NCBI RefSeq assembly: GCF_023715585.1
Contig: NZ_JAMBOK010000004.1
Coordinates: 62,001-126,000 of the forward strand
Direction of reading: 5' to 3'
DNA from: Sporosarcina luteola
Lineage (GTDB): Bacteria; Bacillota; Bacilli; Bacillales_A; Planococcaceae
Length of the DNA stretch: 64,000 bases
Under the pieces are notes generated by a model, which saw only the letters and a list, made by a program, of their open reading frames with translations, was not told where the DNA came from and did not search any database. Shown piece after piece: positions 1-8,958 of this stretch; within the stretch, counting starts at the first letter, position 1, and every line of letters begins with the position of its first letter. Both the position numbers and the translations under genes were made by a program.

Positions 1-67
1 ATATATTGATTGGCTCTACGGAATCTTATACGATTTAGTCAGTGGTATATGTACTGAAGGAGGATAA

Positions 68-1021
<954 letters not shown>

Positions 1022-1026
1022 GAATG

Positions 1027-1085
1027 AAAAGGGACTATCCAGAAGGTCAGTGAAAATGACTTTTTGTGATAGTCCCTTTAATTTA
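1027..1085 (+). terminator. Terminator after trxB
   Basis: A 12-bp inverted repeat (1028-1039 with 1068-1079, AAAGGGACTATC arms) follows the trxB stop codon by a few bases and ends in a short T-rich tail. The flanking A and T runs could let it work in both directions. Confidence 0.75.
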
Positions 1086-1094
1086 GATTAACAC

Positions 1095-1131
1095 TGTTGA
1101 TTTCCACTACAGGCGGACGCGTTCCGGGGGA
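1095..1131. repeat. Fragment of GC-rich intergenic repeat
   Basis: A short block starting gttgatttcc and running into ggacgcgttccg resembles one end of the longer repeat at 38397-38512. It breaks off after about 37 bp, exactly where the AT-rich insertion between trxB and the Nudix gene begins. Assignment rests on eye alignment only. Confidence 0.4.
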
Positions 1132-1169
1132 CGGGTCTAAACGCCATCATGAATTAAATTGAATTAGTT

Positions 1170-1298
1170 TTATTTTTGTTGTTCAACGATTCTATCGTTA
1201 TGTGGATCGCCAACATCCCCTTCGTCTGCACCGATTATTGGAACCAGGATAAGACATGCGAAAACAAATGAAAGGATCCAACCGCTCTTTTTGATCAT
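1170..1298 (-). CDS. Secreted signalling-peptide precursor (NprX/Phr-like), 42 aa
   Basis: This reading frame starts at an ATG whose first base is the last base of the upstream regulator's TAA stop (TAATG overlap). AGGAGGTGA inside the regulator's last codons is its ribosome binding site. The product begins MIKKSGW, has a hydrophobic core (ILSFVFACLILVPII) and ends with the hydrophilic tail DEGDVGDPHNDRIVEQQK. That is the design of exported Phr, NprX and PapR propeptides, where a short C-terminal piece is re-imported and binds the TPR receptor. No sequence match to a known mature signal is recognised, so the active segment is unknown. The tight overlap and strong RBS make it a real gene; the signalling role is inferred from context. 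Confidence 0.75.
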   Translation of the reverse strand: MIKKSGWILSFVFACLILVPIIGADEGDVGDPHNDRIVEQQK

Positions 1299-2569
1299 TA
1301 TGAAATCACCTCCTCATAAATATTTTTCATTGCAAGGTTACTCAACTTTTGTAATTCCAAAGCTTTCTTATATCTCTTATTCTTTTCTAAGAAAGATGAA
1401 TAATTTTCGGCAACAGTTACAAGTTCTTTCCAGCTTTTTTGTTCTTGTAGAATATTAATAGCTTTTTTAATATTGCATTCATAACGTTCGATATCCCCAA
1501 GTATATAGTGTTTATTTCCTTCAATGTATAAGTATTGTGCCTCATGAATTGGCGTAGTAATACATTCCGAAGCAATGTTTAGGGTCTTGTTTAACGTTAA
1601 TAAGTCATCGATATTCAATAAAATATTTAATTTCAATTTATAGGAAACAAACATTCTCGGGATAGCGTTTACATTTTTAATCTTTATGGATTTATTGATA
1701 TGCTCTAAAGCTTCTTTATAGCGCCCTTGATCATAGCAAATAAGCGAAAAATTATGATGTAGCTTTGCTAGTAATTCGAAGGAATCTGGTTTAACAATTT
1801 CAAATCCTTTTTTCAAATAAGATTCTGCTATCGAGTATTTTTTGATTTCCCTATTTAAAACCACTAAAAGGTTGTAACAATCACCTGCTTTACCCCAATC
1901 GTGTAATTTTAAATACATCATCTTTGATTCTTTTGCATATTCAATTGCTTCAGAGTATTTATAAGTATTATATAGGGACATTGCAATATTATACAATACC
2001 CTTGGTTTATAAGTAGACGTGTCATCACTGTTTTTTAGCAGTTCTTTAAAGAAAGTAATACTTTTTTCATGAGATTTTATTATGTAGTAATATAGCCCAG
2101 TCGCATAAAGATAGACTAGTTTATACTCCCCTTCAAAATCCTCTTGCTTAGCACTAGTTAAATAGTTTTCATATAAGCGGATCGCTTCTCCAAATTTCTT
2201 AGAATTAAACAGATGTAAAAAAGATAATAGTTGATAGCAGGCTTCTTGTTTTAAAGAAGAGATATAATCAAACTTGTCCTTATATGGATTAAGAAATGAA
2301 TTAGTTTCAAGTACATTACCGTTTTCGACAATTAATTTGAGCTTATCCAAAAGATTTTGGGTTTCTTTACAATCAATTTTTGTGGAAATTAAGTAATCCT
2401 CTGGCACGTCAAGTCTCTTTGCAATTAATTTAATTGTTTCTATAGCCGCGTTATATCTTCCACTTTCAATATTACTGTAATGAGAATTAGAGACTATCCC
2501 CGTAAAGATATCCTCTTGCGTCAAACCTTTACTTTCCCTGATATTCTTTATTCTTTTGCCTAAATTCAA
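1298..2569 (-). CDS. HTH-TPR regulator, RNPP type (NprR-like)
   Basis: The 423-residue protein has an N-terminal Xre-type helix-turn-helix (about residues 3-62; SKGLTQEDIF and SNIESGRYN are visible) and a long all-helical region with TPR-like pairs to the C-terminus. This is the layout of peptide-binding RNPP regulators (NprR, PlcR, Rgg relatives); the length is close to NprR. I chose the TTG at 2569 because AAAGGAG sits 8 bases upstream; the longer frame from 2602 has no RBS. The stop codon overlaps the start of a secreted-peptide gene, as in receptor/peptide cassettes. It is transcribed away from two secreted-protein genes, likely targets by position only. AT-rich codon use contrasts with trxB and rapZ and suggests acquisition. 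Confidence 0.85.
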   Translation of the reverse strand: MNLGKRIKNIRESKGLTQEDIFTGIVSNSHYSNIESGRYNAAIETIKLIAKRLDVPEDYLISTKIDCKETQNLLDKLKLIVENGNVLETNSFLNPYKDKFDYISSLKQEACYQLLSFLHLFNSKKFGEAIRLYENYLTSAKQEDFEGEYKLVYLYATGLYYYIIKSHEKSITFFKELLKNSDDTSTYKPRVLYNIAMSLYNTYKYSEAIEYAKESKMMYLKLHDWGKAGDCYNLLVVLNREIKKYSIAESYLKKGFEIVKPDSFELLAKLHHNFSLICYDQGRYKEALEHINKSIKIKNVNAIPRMFVSYKLKLNILLNIDDLLTLNKTLNIASECITTPIHEAQYLYIEGNKHYILGDIERYECNIKKAINILQEQKSWKELVTVAENYSSFLEKNKRYKKALELQKLSNLAMKNIYEEVIS

Positions 2570-2788
2570 AACATCATCTCCTTTCTTGCATTCGTTTTGC
2601 AAAAAAAGTCGTATTTTATTTATTCTTGTAAAAATACGTAATACAGATAGTTAAAATAGAATGAAAACCAAATCTATTGCTATTGTATCAAAAAACAAAA
2701 AAAAATTAACAATGTTTTATAGGTTTATCGTAATTAGTTGCCTGTACGCAAATTTTAAGCTTTTCATTATTAATGTTAAATTATGTAT

Positions 2789-2800
2789 AGTTGTACAACT
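2789..2800. promoter_or_regulatory. Perfect 12-bp palindrome in divergent intergenic region
   Basis: AGTTGTACAACT is a perfect palindrome in the AT-rich 300-bp gap between the TPR regulator and the divergent secreted-protein gene. A weaker hairpin (AGAGG...CCTCT, 2804-2818) follows. A dimeric regulator site is plausible; no known RNPP box was recognised. The rest of 2603-2874 holds only A/T-rich promoter-like sequence. Confidence 0.35.
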
Positions 2801-2874
2801 TTTAGAGGTCGCCCCTCTGAACATGCAGTAAAAACAAAAATTGCTGAAAACTAGTAAAAAGGAGGATTTTCAAA

Positions 2875-3489
2875 TTGAAAAAGATCGGATATATTTTTGC
2901 CATTGCATTTACTCTGTTTTTAGGTAATAGCTTAACTGCTTCTGCGGAGGAAAGCTATTTCCCGGATGAAGCAGAAATAGAAGCTATGAACTTAGAGCTT
3001 AAAGCCTTAGTGGAGGAAGCGAATAAACAATTAGAAAATGGTGCTGAGCAAATAGAAGTAACTTCTGGCAATGTCACATTATTTTTTGAAGCAAAAGATA
3101 ATAGAGTTTCTCCATTTTTGAAAGAGGGATCAGTCTCTGCAACCTCTACTGTTGGATCCAAAAGCTATCAAGCATATGTAGCAAATACATTAGGGTTCAA
3201 TTTTAGGCACGCTATTTCTGGGACTTTCTCATGGAATAGCTCAGGTCAATTAACTGGGTTGACAGCTGTTCCTGATCTTAGCGGTGCTGCATATAACAGA
3301 ACTGAAACAACCTCGAAATACGGTGTAGACGGTATACTTGGAAGAGATGCGAAAATAGGAGAAGTCTATAGCCGGGGAACATTTACACCATTTAAGTATT
3401 CTCCAAAATCATATTACACAACTATTATTGTCAATGTATATGGTCCGACTCAAAGCTATCGAATTATAGAAGCAAAAATTGATTATTAA
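2875..3489 (+). CDS. Secreted protein of unknown function
   Basis: The 204-residue product starts at TTG with GGAGG nine bases upstream. It has a clear signal peptide (MKK, hydrophobic core, ASA cleavage near residue 24), then an acidic helical stretch with Glu/Leu repeats (about 30-60), and a Ser/Thr/Gly/Tyr-rich, probably beta-stranded C-terminal part. I do not recognise the family. It lies 13 bases before the next secreted-protein gene in the same direction, so the two are probably co-transcribed. Position opposite the TPR regulator suggests density control, unproven. Confidence 0.8.
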   Translation: MKKIGYIFAIAFTLFLGNSLTASAEESYFPDEAEIEAMNLELKALVEEANKQLENGAEQIEVTSGNVTLFFEAKDNRVSPFLKEGSVSATSTVGSKSYQAYVANTLGFNFRHAISGTFSWNSSGQLTGLTAVPDLSGAAYNRTETTSKYGVDGILGRDAKIGEVYSRGTFTPFKYSPKSYYTTIIVNVYGPTQSYRIIEAKIDY

Positions 3490-3502
3490 GGAGTTGCTTT
3501 AG

Positions 3503-3952
3503 ATGAAAAAACGATTTACTCGATTTGCAACTATATTAGTTTTAGTTTTAGCGATATTCACGGTTAATTCGGGCCTGGCTTCCGCTTCAACTGTTCATAT
3601 AACGAATTTTAGTGGAAAGACAACAGAGTCAACTTCAAGTCACGTCAAAGATTATGTACATTTTTACTCAAGTCGTGATACAATTAACGTAAAGTTTAAA
3701 GTTGACGAATTCGTAAAAACCAAAAATGTTAAAAGAGTTCTTATTGATGTGCAAAAAAGTAATGGGTTGTGGTGGACAACTCAGGAATCTAAATCAGTAA
3801 CGAGTACAAGTCAAATTAGCTTTAATGTCTCTGCTGGTAAGGGAGACTACCGACTTGTGATTTACGACGCTCCCGAGATGACCGGCTGGGATAAACCACC
3901 GTTTTACTATGCCAAGTCTTCTAGATATTCAGGAGTTGTAACCGGTCTATAA
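3503..3952 (+). CDS. Small secreted protein of unknown function
   Basis: The 149-residue product has a signal peptide (MKKRF, hydrophobic core, ASA-S near residue 29). The mature part of about 120 residues is rich in Ser, Thr, Val and aromatics and looks beta-sandwich-like. AAGGAG precedes the ATG. No catalytic motif or family is recognised. It is the second gene of the probable three-gene unit 2875-4145. Confidence 0.75.
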   Translation: MKKRFTRFATILVLVLAIFTVNSGLASASTVHITNFSGKTTESTSSHVKDYVHFYSSRDTINVKFKVDEFVKTKNVKRVLIDVQKSNGLWWTTQESKSVTSTSQISFNVSAGKGDYRLVIYDAPEMTGWDKPPFYYAKSSRYSGVVTGL

Positions 3953-3974
3953 TTTTTAAAATGAGGTGTTTCCC

Positions 3975-4145
3975 ATGATTACATTTATTATGTTTGGCGT
4001 ACTCTTCCTTATTAACTTAATTGTTTGTAGTTTTGTAAGCATGTTATTTGGCCAAACTAGAAAAGTCGATTGGGGAATATCACTAGTTATAAGTTTTATG
4101 GTCTCACTAACTGCCATATTTGTGCTGGGAGTCGGACCTTCATAA
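3975..4145 (+). CDS. Small membrane protein, 56 aa
   Basis: An ATG preceded by GAGGTG opens a 56-codon frame 22 bases after the previous gene. Two hydrophobic segments (about residues 3-25 and 34-53) flank a short polar loop (GQTRKVDWG), so it is a two-pass membrane hairpin. A strong terminator follows within 10 bases, so it closes the unit. Function unknown; immunity or export support for the secreted partners is only a guess. Confidence 0.6.
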   Translation: MITFIMFGVLFLINLIVCSFVSMLFGQTRKVDWGISLVISFMVSLTAIFVLGVGPS

Positions 4146-4152
4146 AATGGTC

Positions 4153-4210
4153 AAAAAACACCTTTGATGTACTAGTGAACTGGTACTAAATCAAAGGTGT
4201 TTTTATTTTT
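4153..4210 (+). terminator. Strong terminator closing the secreted-protein unit
   Basis: An inverted repeat (about 4154-4167 with 4191-4204, arms containing ACACCTTTGA and TCAAAGGTGT) is followed by TTTTTATTTTT. The A-run on the left allows bidirectional action. Confidence 0.85.
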
Positions 4211-4494
4211 ATAGTTTTTCTTCTTAATAAAAACAGGAGTTGCATAGAGCACTCCTGATTTCTTCTATTATACACTCTCCTGATACAGGTTTTTAAGAAA
4301 AAAAAGAAAGATCCGAATCTTCAGCCTTCTCAGCGAATCAATCTCCTTAAAAAAGTTTGGAAGGTTTTCGTTTAATGAACCACCAACTGTATCTGGTAGG
4401 CTTCATTATTGGTCAGATCATATTGTCTGGTAAACTTCAGTGTACCTATATACTTGTATTGTGTTTCTACAAAGAATACTTCTAGAAAATCGAT

Positions 4495-4700
4495 AGAAAA
4501 GGCGACACTCCTGCGGAAAAAGCGTCAGGTGAAGACCCCGCAACGAAAGCCGTAACGAAGAACGGCTTTTGCGAGCACAACTAAGAGAAGCCTTAATTTC
4601 TGCAAAGAACGCAGAAACACGGCCAATCGAACCCTTCGCTGTTCGATTGGCTGAGGCGACGCCCGCGGAAAGGGAGCCGTTCTGTCGATTTTCATCTTTC
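4495..4700. repeat. Mosaic GC-rich intergenic repeat, nested
   Basis: The outer parts (about 4497-4540 and 4652-4690, cores ctcctgcgg and gcccgcggaaaggga) belong to the same family as 38397-38512. Inserted between them are two blocks shared with the gapA-pgk gap: 4544-4578 matches the reverse complement of 14081-14115 (35 bp, 2 mismatches), and 4590-4650 matches 13916-13976 directly and without gaps. The second block holds a hairpin (CCAATCGAAC / GTTCGATTGG). No coding capacity is evident; the rest of 4211-4878 shows nothing else. Confidence 0.7.
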
Positions 4701-4880
4701 AGGGTAACCTTTCTGGAATCTCCAAATAAGAAAACTCGAGATAAGTAAGATTCTTACTGTGGAAGAAATTGGATTAGTAAGCTTAATGTATCCTTAATCT
4801 TCCTGTAACCGTCTTGCAATACAAAAAGGTTATGATAAGAATATCAATTGACCCCCCTTTTTAATATAGCAACATTTAAA

Positions 4881-4920
4881 GACGACCTGCCCTTCAAACG
4901 GCAGGTGGTCTTCTTTTTTT
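4881..4920 (+). terminator. Orphan terminator upstream of the Nudix operon
   Basis: A stem of 11 positions (4881-4891 with 4900-4910; one mismatch) is followed by a T-tract to 4920. No gene ends nearby on this strand, so it either ends an unannotated short transcript or is a leftover of the broken trxB-yvcI junction. Confidence 0.7.
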
Positions 4921-4948
4921 GTTGTTTGCTTTCAAAACATTGTATAAT
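4919..4948 (+). promoter_or_regulatory. Candidate promoter of the Nudix-rapZ operon
   Basis: A perfect -10 hexamer TATAAT at 4943-4948 has TTGTTG 18 bases upstream (4919-4924). It lies 36 bases before the Nudix start and just after the orphan terminator. Confidence 0.55.
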
Positions 4949-4984
4949 GGGAATTAGCGCATTGATAGAAGTGAGGAAATGGTC

Positions 4985-5467
4985 ATGCAGAGAATCGCAA
5001 ATTTATTAGTAATTAAAGACAACCAAGTGCTTTTATTGAAAAAACCGAGACGGGATTGGTACGTAGCACCCGGCGGCAAGATGGATCCAGGTGAATCGAT
5101 TTACGACGCCGCCATCCGCGAGTTCGAGGAAGAAACCGGAGCGGTCCCCGTCCAACCGCATATTAAAGGTATTTACACAATGATGATCGTCGATAAAGAA
5201 ACAAAAGAATTGCAGAACGAATGGATGCTGTATACGTTCGTTGCGCAGGACCTACTAGGTACGCCTTATGAATCGAACAGGGAAGGCCTGCTCGAATGGC
5301 ATCCTGTCGAAGATCTGAAGACTCTTCCGATGGCGGAAGGCGACCGGACGAATTTATTATTTGCAACCTCCCAAAAGGGCGTGCAATATGGTACATTCTA
5401 TTATACAGAAGAGTTTGAACTGTTGGATGAACACATACAAAAATCAATGGAAGGTGATCGGGACTAA
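4985..5467 (+). CDS. Nudix hydrolase (YvcI-like)
   Basis: This 160-residue cytoplasmic protein of the MutT/Nudix fold hydrolyses nucleoside diphosphate derivatives. The complete Nudix box (GX5EX7REUXEEXGU) is visible: GGKMDPGES followed by REFEEETGA, about residues 30-54. I chose the ATG at 4985 because GTGAGG is 8 bases upstream; the ATG at 4979 is too close to it. The stop overlaps the rapZ start (TAATG), so translation is coupled. First gene of the nudix-rapZ-yvcK-whiA-crh operon, as in Bacillus. The substrate is not known from sequence. Confidence 0.9.
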   Translation: MQRIANLLVIKDNQVLLLKKPRRDWYVAPGGKMDPGESIYDAAIREFEEETGAVPVQPHIKGIYTMMIVDKETKELQNEWMLYTFVAQDLLGTPYESNREGLLEWHPVEDLKTLPMAEGDRTNLLFATSQKGVQYGTFYYTEEFELLDEHIQKSMEGDRD

Positions 5468-6354
5468 TGGAGAATGAATTGCCGAACAGCGATGTCGAAT
5501 TAGTTATCATCACTGGTATGTCAGGGGCCGGGAAAACGGTTGCGATGCAGAGTTTCGAAGACCTTGGGTTCTATTGCATCGATAATTTGCCTCCTGAGCT
5601 GCTCGTCACTTTTCTGGATTTGATGATGAAATCCGAAAATAAGATGAGGCGGATTGCCGCTGTCATGGATACACGAGGGGGCGATCTGTTTGACGCCTTG
5701 ATCGGGGCGCTGGATAATTTGCTGAAAATGGAAGGCGTATCGACGAAGTTGCTCTTCCTGGATGCGGATGATGAGACGCTCGTCAGGCGGTACAAGGAAA
5801 CGAGAAGGTCCCACCCGCTCGCAGAAGGCGGACTGCCGCTCACAGGGATTCGCAAGGAACGGAACCTCTTGTCTGAACTGAGAGGCCGTGCCCGTTCCAT
5901 CTACAACACTTCCAAATTGAAGCCGAGGGAGTTACGTGAAAAGATCATGTCAGAATTCTCCTCTACAGGAGATACTGCATTCACCCTGAACTTCATTTCG
6001 TTCGGTTTCAAGCATGGCATGCCGATTGATGCTGACGTCGTCTTTGACGTTCGTTTTTTACCAAATCCCTATTACATCGAAGACCTGAAACCGCTGACAG
6101 GTTTACAGAAAGAAGTATATGAGTATGTATTGAAATGGAATGATACGCAAGTACTGATCGAAAAATTGACAGATCTGTTCAAATTCATTATTCCTCAATA
6201 TAAGAATGAAGGAAAATCCCAAGTGGTCGTCGCCTTCGGCTGCACTGGTGGTCAACATCGGTCCGTTTCGCTGGCTGAATACTTCGGAAACCGTTTTAAA
6301 GAAGAATACAAGACGTTGATTACCCATCGGGATGTAGAGAAGAGAAAGGGTTGA
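5467..6354 (+). CDS. rapZ: RNase adapter / nucleotide-binding protein RapZ (YvcJ)
   Basis: P-loop protein of the YvcJ/RapZ family, 295 residues. Walker A GMSGAGKT at 17-24, YCIDNLP at about 36-42, and the signature GCTGGQHRS at 258-266 are intact. In E. coli the homologue controls glucosamine-6-phosphate synthase mRNA decay; in Bacillus YvcJ hydrolyses nucleotides and affects competence. Which role applies here cannot be read from sequence. It starts within the stop codon of the Nudix gene and ends 4 bases before yvcK. Confidence 0.96.
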   Translation: MENELPNSDVELVIITGMSGAGKTVAMQSFEDLGFYCIDNLPPELLVTFLDLMMKSENKMRRIAAVMDTRGGDLFDALIGALDNLLKMEGVSTKLLFLDADDETLVRRYKETRRSHPLAEGGLPLTGIRKERNLLSELRGRARSIYNTSKLKPRELREKIMSEFSSTGDTAFTLNFISFGFKHGMPIDADVVFDVRFLPNPYYIEDLKPLTGLQKEVYEYVLKWNDTQVLIEKLTDLFKFIIPQYKNEGKSQVVVAFGCTGGQHRSVSLAEYFGNRFKEEYKTLITHRDVEKRKG

Positions 6355-6358
6355 CACT

Positions 6359-7342
6359 ATGTTGCAATCCGGAAAAAAGAAAAAAATTGTCGTGTTTGGC
6401 GGCGGGACAGGATTGTCCACGTTGCTTCGGGGATTAAAGGCTTATCCAGTCGATCTCACCGCGATCGTTACGGTCGCGGACGACGGGGGCAGCTCCGGGA
6501 GGCTGTTGGATCAGTACAATATCCCGCCACCCGGAGATATCCGTCAAGTGATGGCAGCGCTTTCAGATGTGGAGCCGTTAATTGAGAAAATGTTCCAATA
6601 CCGATTTTCCAACTCGGACGATTTGAAAGGGCATTCCCTAGGGAACCTCATGCTTGCCGCCCTGACGGACATTACAGGTGATTTTGCACGCGCTGTAGAG
6701 AAGATGGGCCGTGTTTTGAATATTAAGGGAAAAGTGCTGCCAGCTGCAAACCAAAAGATCACCTTGCATGCTGAGCTGGATGATGGCACAATTGTAACCG
6801 GTGAGTCTAAAATCCCGGTGTATGGACGCAAAATCCGGAAAGTCTATGTGTCTCCGCAGGAGGTCGAACCTTTGCCGGAAACGGTCGAGGTCATCAAGGA
6901 AGCAGACTTGATCATTTTTGGACCTGGGAGCTTATATACGAGCATTTTACCGACGATACTTGTAAGAGACATCCGAGATGCCGTTCTTGCATCCGAAGCG
7001 AAGAAGGTATACATCAATAACTTGACGACGCAGGAAGGCGAAACCTATCAATACACGGCATCCGAGCATGTGAAGGCATTATACGATCATGCAGGCAGCC
7101 AATTCATTGACACAGTGCTATTGAACAAGACGGATTTCCAGACATTATTCCAAGGGGATGCGCCGTCAGATATCCAGCTTCCTGTAGAAAATGACATCGA
7201 AGCATTGCAATTGCTCGTCCCGACAATCGTGTTAGGGGACTTTTCGACTGTTGCGGACGGAAGAATCATACATGATGCAAGTAAAGTTGCATCTTGGATC
7301 ATGGGTTATATGGAAGGTACAATCGTTAGCGAGGAGACCTGA
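6359..7342 (+). CDS. yvcK: Gluconeogenesis/cell-envelope factor YvcK (MgfK)
   Basis: UPF0052/CofD-like protein, 327 residues, that binds UDP-sugars in Bacillus and is needed for growth and shape on gluconeogenic carbon. Seen: the N-terminal FGGGTGLS at 13-20 and the family block VADDGGSSGRL near 39-49. Placement between rapZ and whiA is the conserved Firmicute order. It fits thematically with crh and the glycolytic operon downstream. Confidence 0.95.
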   Translation: MLQSGKKKKIVVFGGGTGLSTLLRGLKAYPVDLTAIVTVADDGGSSGRLLDQYNIPPPGDIRQVMAALSDVEPLIEKMFQYRFSNSDDLKGHSLGNLMLAALTDITGDFARAVEKMGRVLNIKGKVLPAANQKITLHAELDDGTIVTGESKIPVYGRKIRKVYVSPQEVEPLPETVEVIKEADLIIFGPGSLYTSILPTILVRDIRDAVLASEAKKVYINNLTTQEGETYQYTASEHVKALYDHAGSQFIDTVLLNKTDFQTLFQGDAPSDIQLPVENDIEALQLLVPTIVLGDFSTVADGRIIHDASKVASWIMGYMEGTIVSEET

Positions 7343-7369
7343 TCATCGCCGAGAGAGAGGGGGAAAATC

Positions 7370-8317
7370 ATGTCTTTTGCATCTGAAGTGAAGAAGGAAT
7401 TAACGCAGATTGATTCCAAGGAATGCTGTGTGAAAGCGGAAATCGCCGCCTTTATCAGGATGAATGGCGCCTTATCGTTTTCAAATAAACAATTGAGCCT
7501 CGACGTACAGACAGAAAATGCGGCAATCGCGAGGAGACTTTATTCAAATATCAAGCGATTGTACCCGTATAAAGTCGAGTTGCTCGTCCGTAAAAAAATG
7601 CGTCTGAAGAAGAACAATGTCTACATATGCCGAATCCGCGAAGGAGCGAAGCATTTATTGGAAGACTTGTATATACTGACAGGAACCTTTCAATTTAAAA
7701 ACGAGATTGTGGAGCAATTGGTGAAAAAGAAGTGCTGCCAAAGATCCTATTTGCGTGGAGCATTCCTCGCAAGCGGATCTGTTAACAATCCCGAAACTTC
7801 CTCCTATCATTTAGAGATCTTCTCTTTTTATAAAGAGCATAGCGAAGCGTTAGTGGATTTGATGAACAAATTCCATTTGAATGCTAAATCGATCGAACGG
7901 AAGAAAGGCTTCATTGCCTATTTGAAAGAAGCAGAGAAGATCTCGGACTTCCTGGGATTGATCGGCGCGCACGTATCCTTGATGAAATTTGAGGATGTCC
8001 GTATTTTAAGGGACATGCGGAACAGCGTCAACCGGCTTGTCAATTGTGAAACCGCCAATATGAATAAGACGATTGGAGCGGCGCAGAGGCAAGTGGAGAA
8101 TATCAAATTCATTCAAAGCACAATCGGGCTGGATCAATTGCCTGATCGTTTACAGGAGATCGCTTCACTGCGGATCGAAAATCAGGATGTCACGTTAAAA
8201 GAGCTTGGAGAAATGGTGAGCGGTGGCACGGTTAGCAAGTCCGGAGTGAATCATCGTCTTCGGAAAATCGAAGAGATTGCGGAAAATCTTCGCAGCGGAG
8301 GAATTGTGAGCCGTTGA
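7370..8317 (+). CDS. whiA: DNA-binding protein WhiA
   Basis: The 315-residue protein combines a degenerate LAGLIDADG homing-endonuclease-like N-terminal half with a C-terminal helix-turn-helix (about residues 270-305: LKELGEMV and VNHRLRKI are visible). In Firmicutes it associates with the nucleoid and influences chromosome segregation, division and fatty-acid composition. A GAGAGAGGGGG stretch upstream of the ATG is the RBS. Third core member of the yvcJ-yvcK-whiA-crh set. Confidence 0.96.
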   Translation: MSFASEVKKELTQIDSKECCVKAEIAAFIRMNGALSFSNKQLSLDVQTENAAIARRLYSNIKRLYPYKVELLVRKKMRLKKNNVYICRIREGAKHLLEDLYILTGTFQFKNEIVEQLVKKKCCQRSYLRGAFLASGSVNNPETSSYHLEIFSFYKEHSEALVDLMNKFHLNAKSIERKKGFIAYLKEAEKISDFLGLIGAHVSLMKFEDVRILRDMRNSVNRLVNCETANMNKTIGAAQRQVENIKFIQSTIGLDQLPDRLQEIASLRIENQDVTLKELGEMVSGGTVSKSGVNHRLRKIEEIAENLRSGGIVSR

Positions 8318-8354
8318 GAAAGATTTATAGCGCATGAGGAAGGAGTCGAATACT

Positions 8355-8612
8355 ATGGCAGAGAAACTGGTTGAAGTGAAAATGAAGACAGGATTGCAAG
8401 CACGGCAAGCCGCACTTTTCGTGCAAGAAGCAAACCGCTTTACATCAGACGTCTTTCTCAAAAGAGATGAACGTCAAGTGAACGCGAAAAGCATTATGGG
8501 TGTTATGAGTTTGGCAATTGCGAGAGGCGCAGAAGTGACTTTAATCGCAGAGGGTGTAGACGAAGAACAAGCAATTGAAACGCTTTCCGCACTGGTCGAG
8601 AAGGAAAATTAA
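8355..8612 (+). CDS. crh: Catabolite repression HPr-like protein Crh
   Basis: HPr paralogue of 85 residues. Position 15 is Gln instead of the phospho-His of HPr (TGLQAR), while the regulatory Ser46 site (NAKSIMG) is kept. That combination defines Crh: it is phosphorylated by HPr kinase on Ser46, binds CcpA as a corepressor, and cannot carry PTS phosphate. The start at 8355 has AAGGAG 10 bases upstream; an in-frame ATG at 8334 lacks an RBS. Last gene of the operon. A perfect CcpA (cre) site occurs elsewhere in this window at 49800. Confidence 0.95.
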   Translation: MAEKLVEVKMKTGLQARQAALFVQEANRFTSDVFLKRDERQVNAKSIMGVMSLAIARGAEVTLIAEGVDEEQAIETLSALVEKEN

Positions 8613-8617
8613 TAGTA

Positions 8618-8700
8618 AACAGCCGTTTCACTATACAGATAGGAAACGGCTGAAAAATAAAAAAAGCCGTAAACATAAATTCATGTTTACAGGCTTCTTT
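8618..8700. terminator. Double hairpin between crh and tRNA-Arg, bidirectional
   Basis: The first hairpin has CAGCCGTTTC/GAAACGGCTG arms (8620-8629 with 8643-8652) and an A-rich rather than T-rich tail. The second (AAGCC plus GTAAACAT, 8664-8676, with 8683-8696) is flanked by an A-run on the left and a short T-run on the right, so it can end both crh (+) and the tRNA (-). Confidence 0.75.
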
Positions 8701-8713
8701 ATCAACTCTATGA

Positions 8714-8785
8714 CGCCCTCGGCAGGAGTCGAACCCACATTTTAAGAACCGGAATCTTACGTGCTATCCATTGCACCACGAGGGC
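8714..8785 (-). tRNA. tRNA-Arg (anticodon CCG)
   Basis: A 72-nt cloverleaf is readable on the minus strand: acceptor arms GCCCTCG/CGAGGGC, D-arm with AATGGATAG, anticodon stem TAAGA/TCTTA around the loop TTCCGGT giving anticodon CCG (reads CGG, Arg), and T-arm with GGGTTCGACTCCTGC. The 3' CCA is not encoded. It lies between crh and clpP, convergent with crh. Confidence 0.93.
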
Positions 8786-8858
8786 ATATCAGTAACAGAC
8801 AAGATTAAGTATACTAAATAAGTGGTATGAATGCAAGAACTAATTTAAAAGCGTTATA

Positions 8859-8889
8859 TTTGACCTTTATTGACCATAATATGTATGAT
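8859..8889 (+). promoter_or_regulatory. clpP promoter with CtsR operator
   Basis: On the minus strand the box reads GGTCAAT-aaa-GGTCAAA (8875 down to 8859), the tandem heptad with 3-nt spacing known for CtsR operators. It overlaps a promoter with -35 TTGACC (8860-8865) and -10 TATGAT (8884-8889), spacing 18. CtsR would block RNA polymerase directly and release on heat or protein stress. Confidence 0.85.
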
Positions 8890-8958
8890 AGAAGTACAGT
8901 TGAAACAACTGGTTTCAGCAGAACGAAAATCCAGACCCATTCATGAGGAGGAAATAAG

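Noticed and set aside
2603..2874. PlcR-box type operator
   Set aside because: No TATGnAAAAnnnnCATA-like sequence; only the unrelated 12-bp palindrome.
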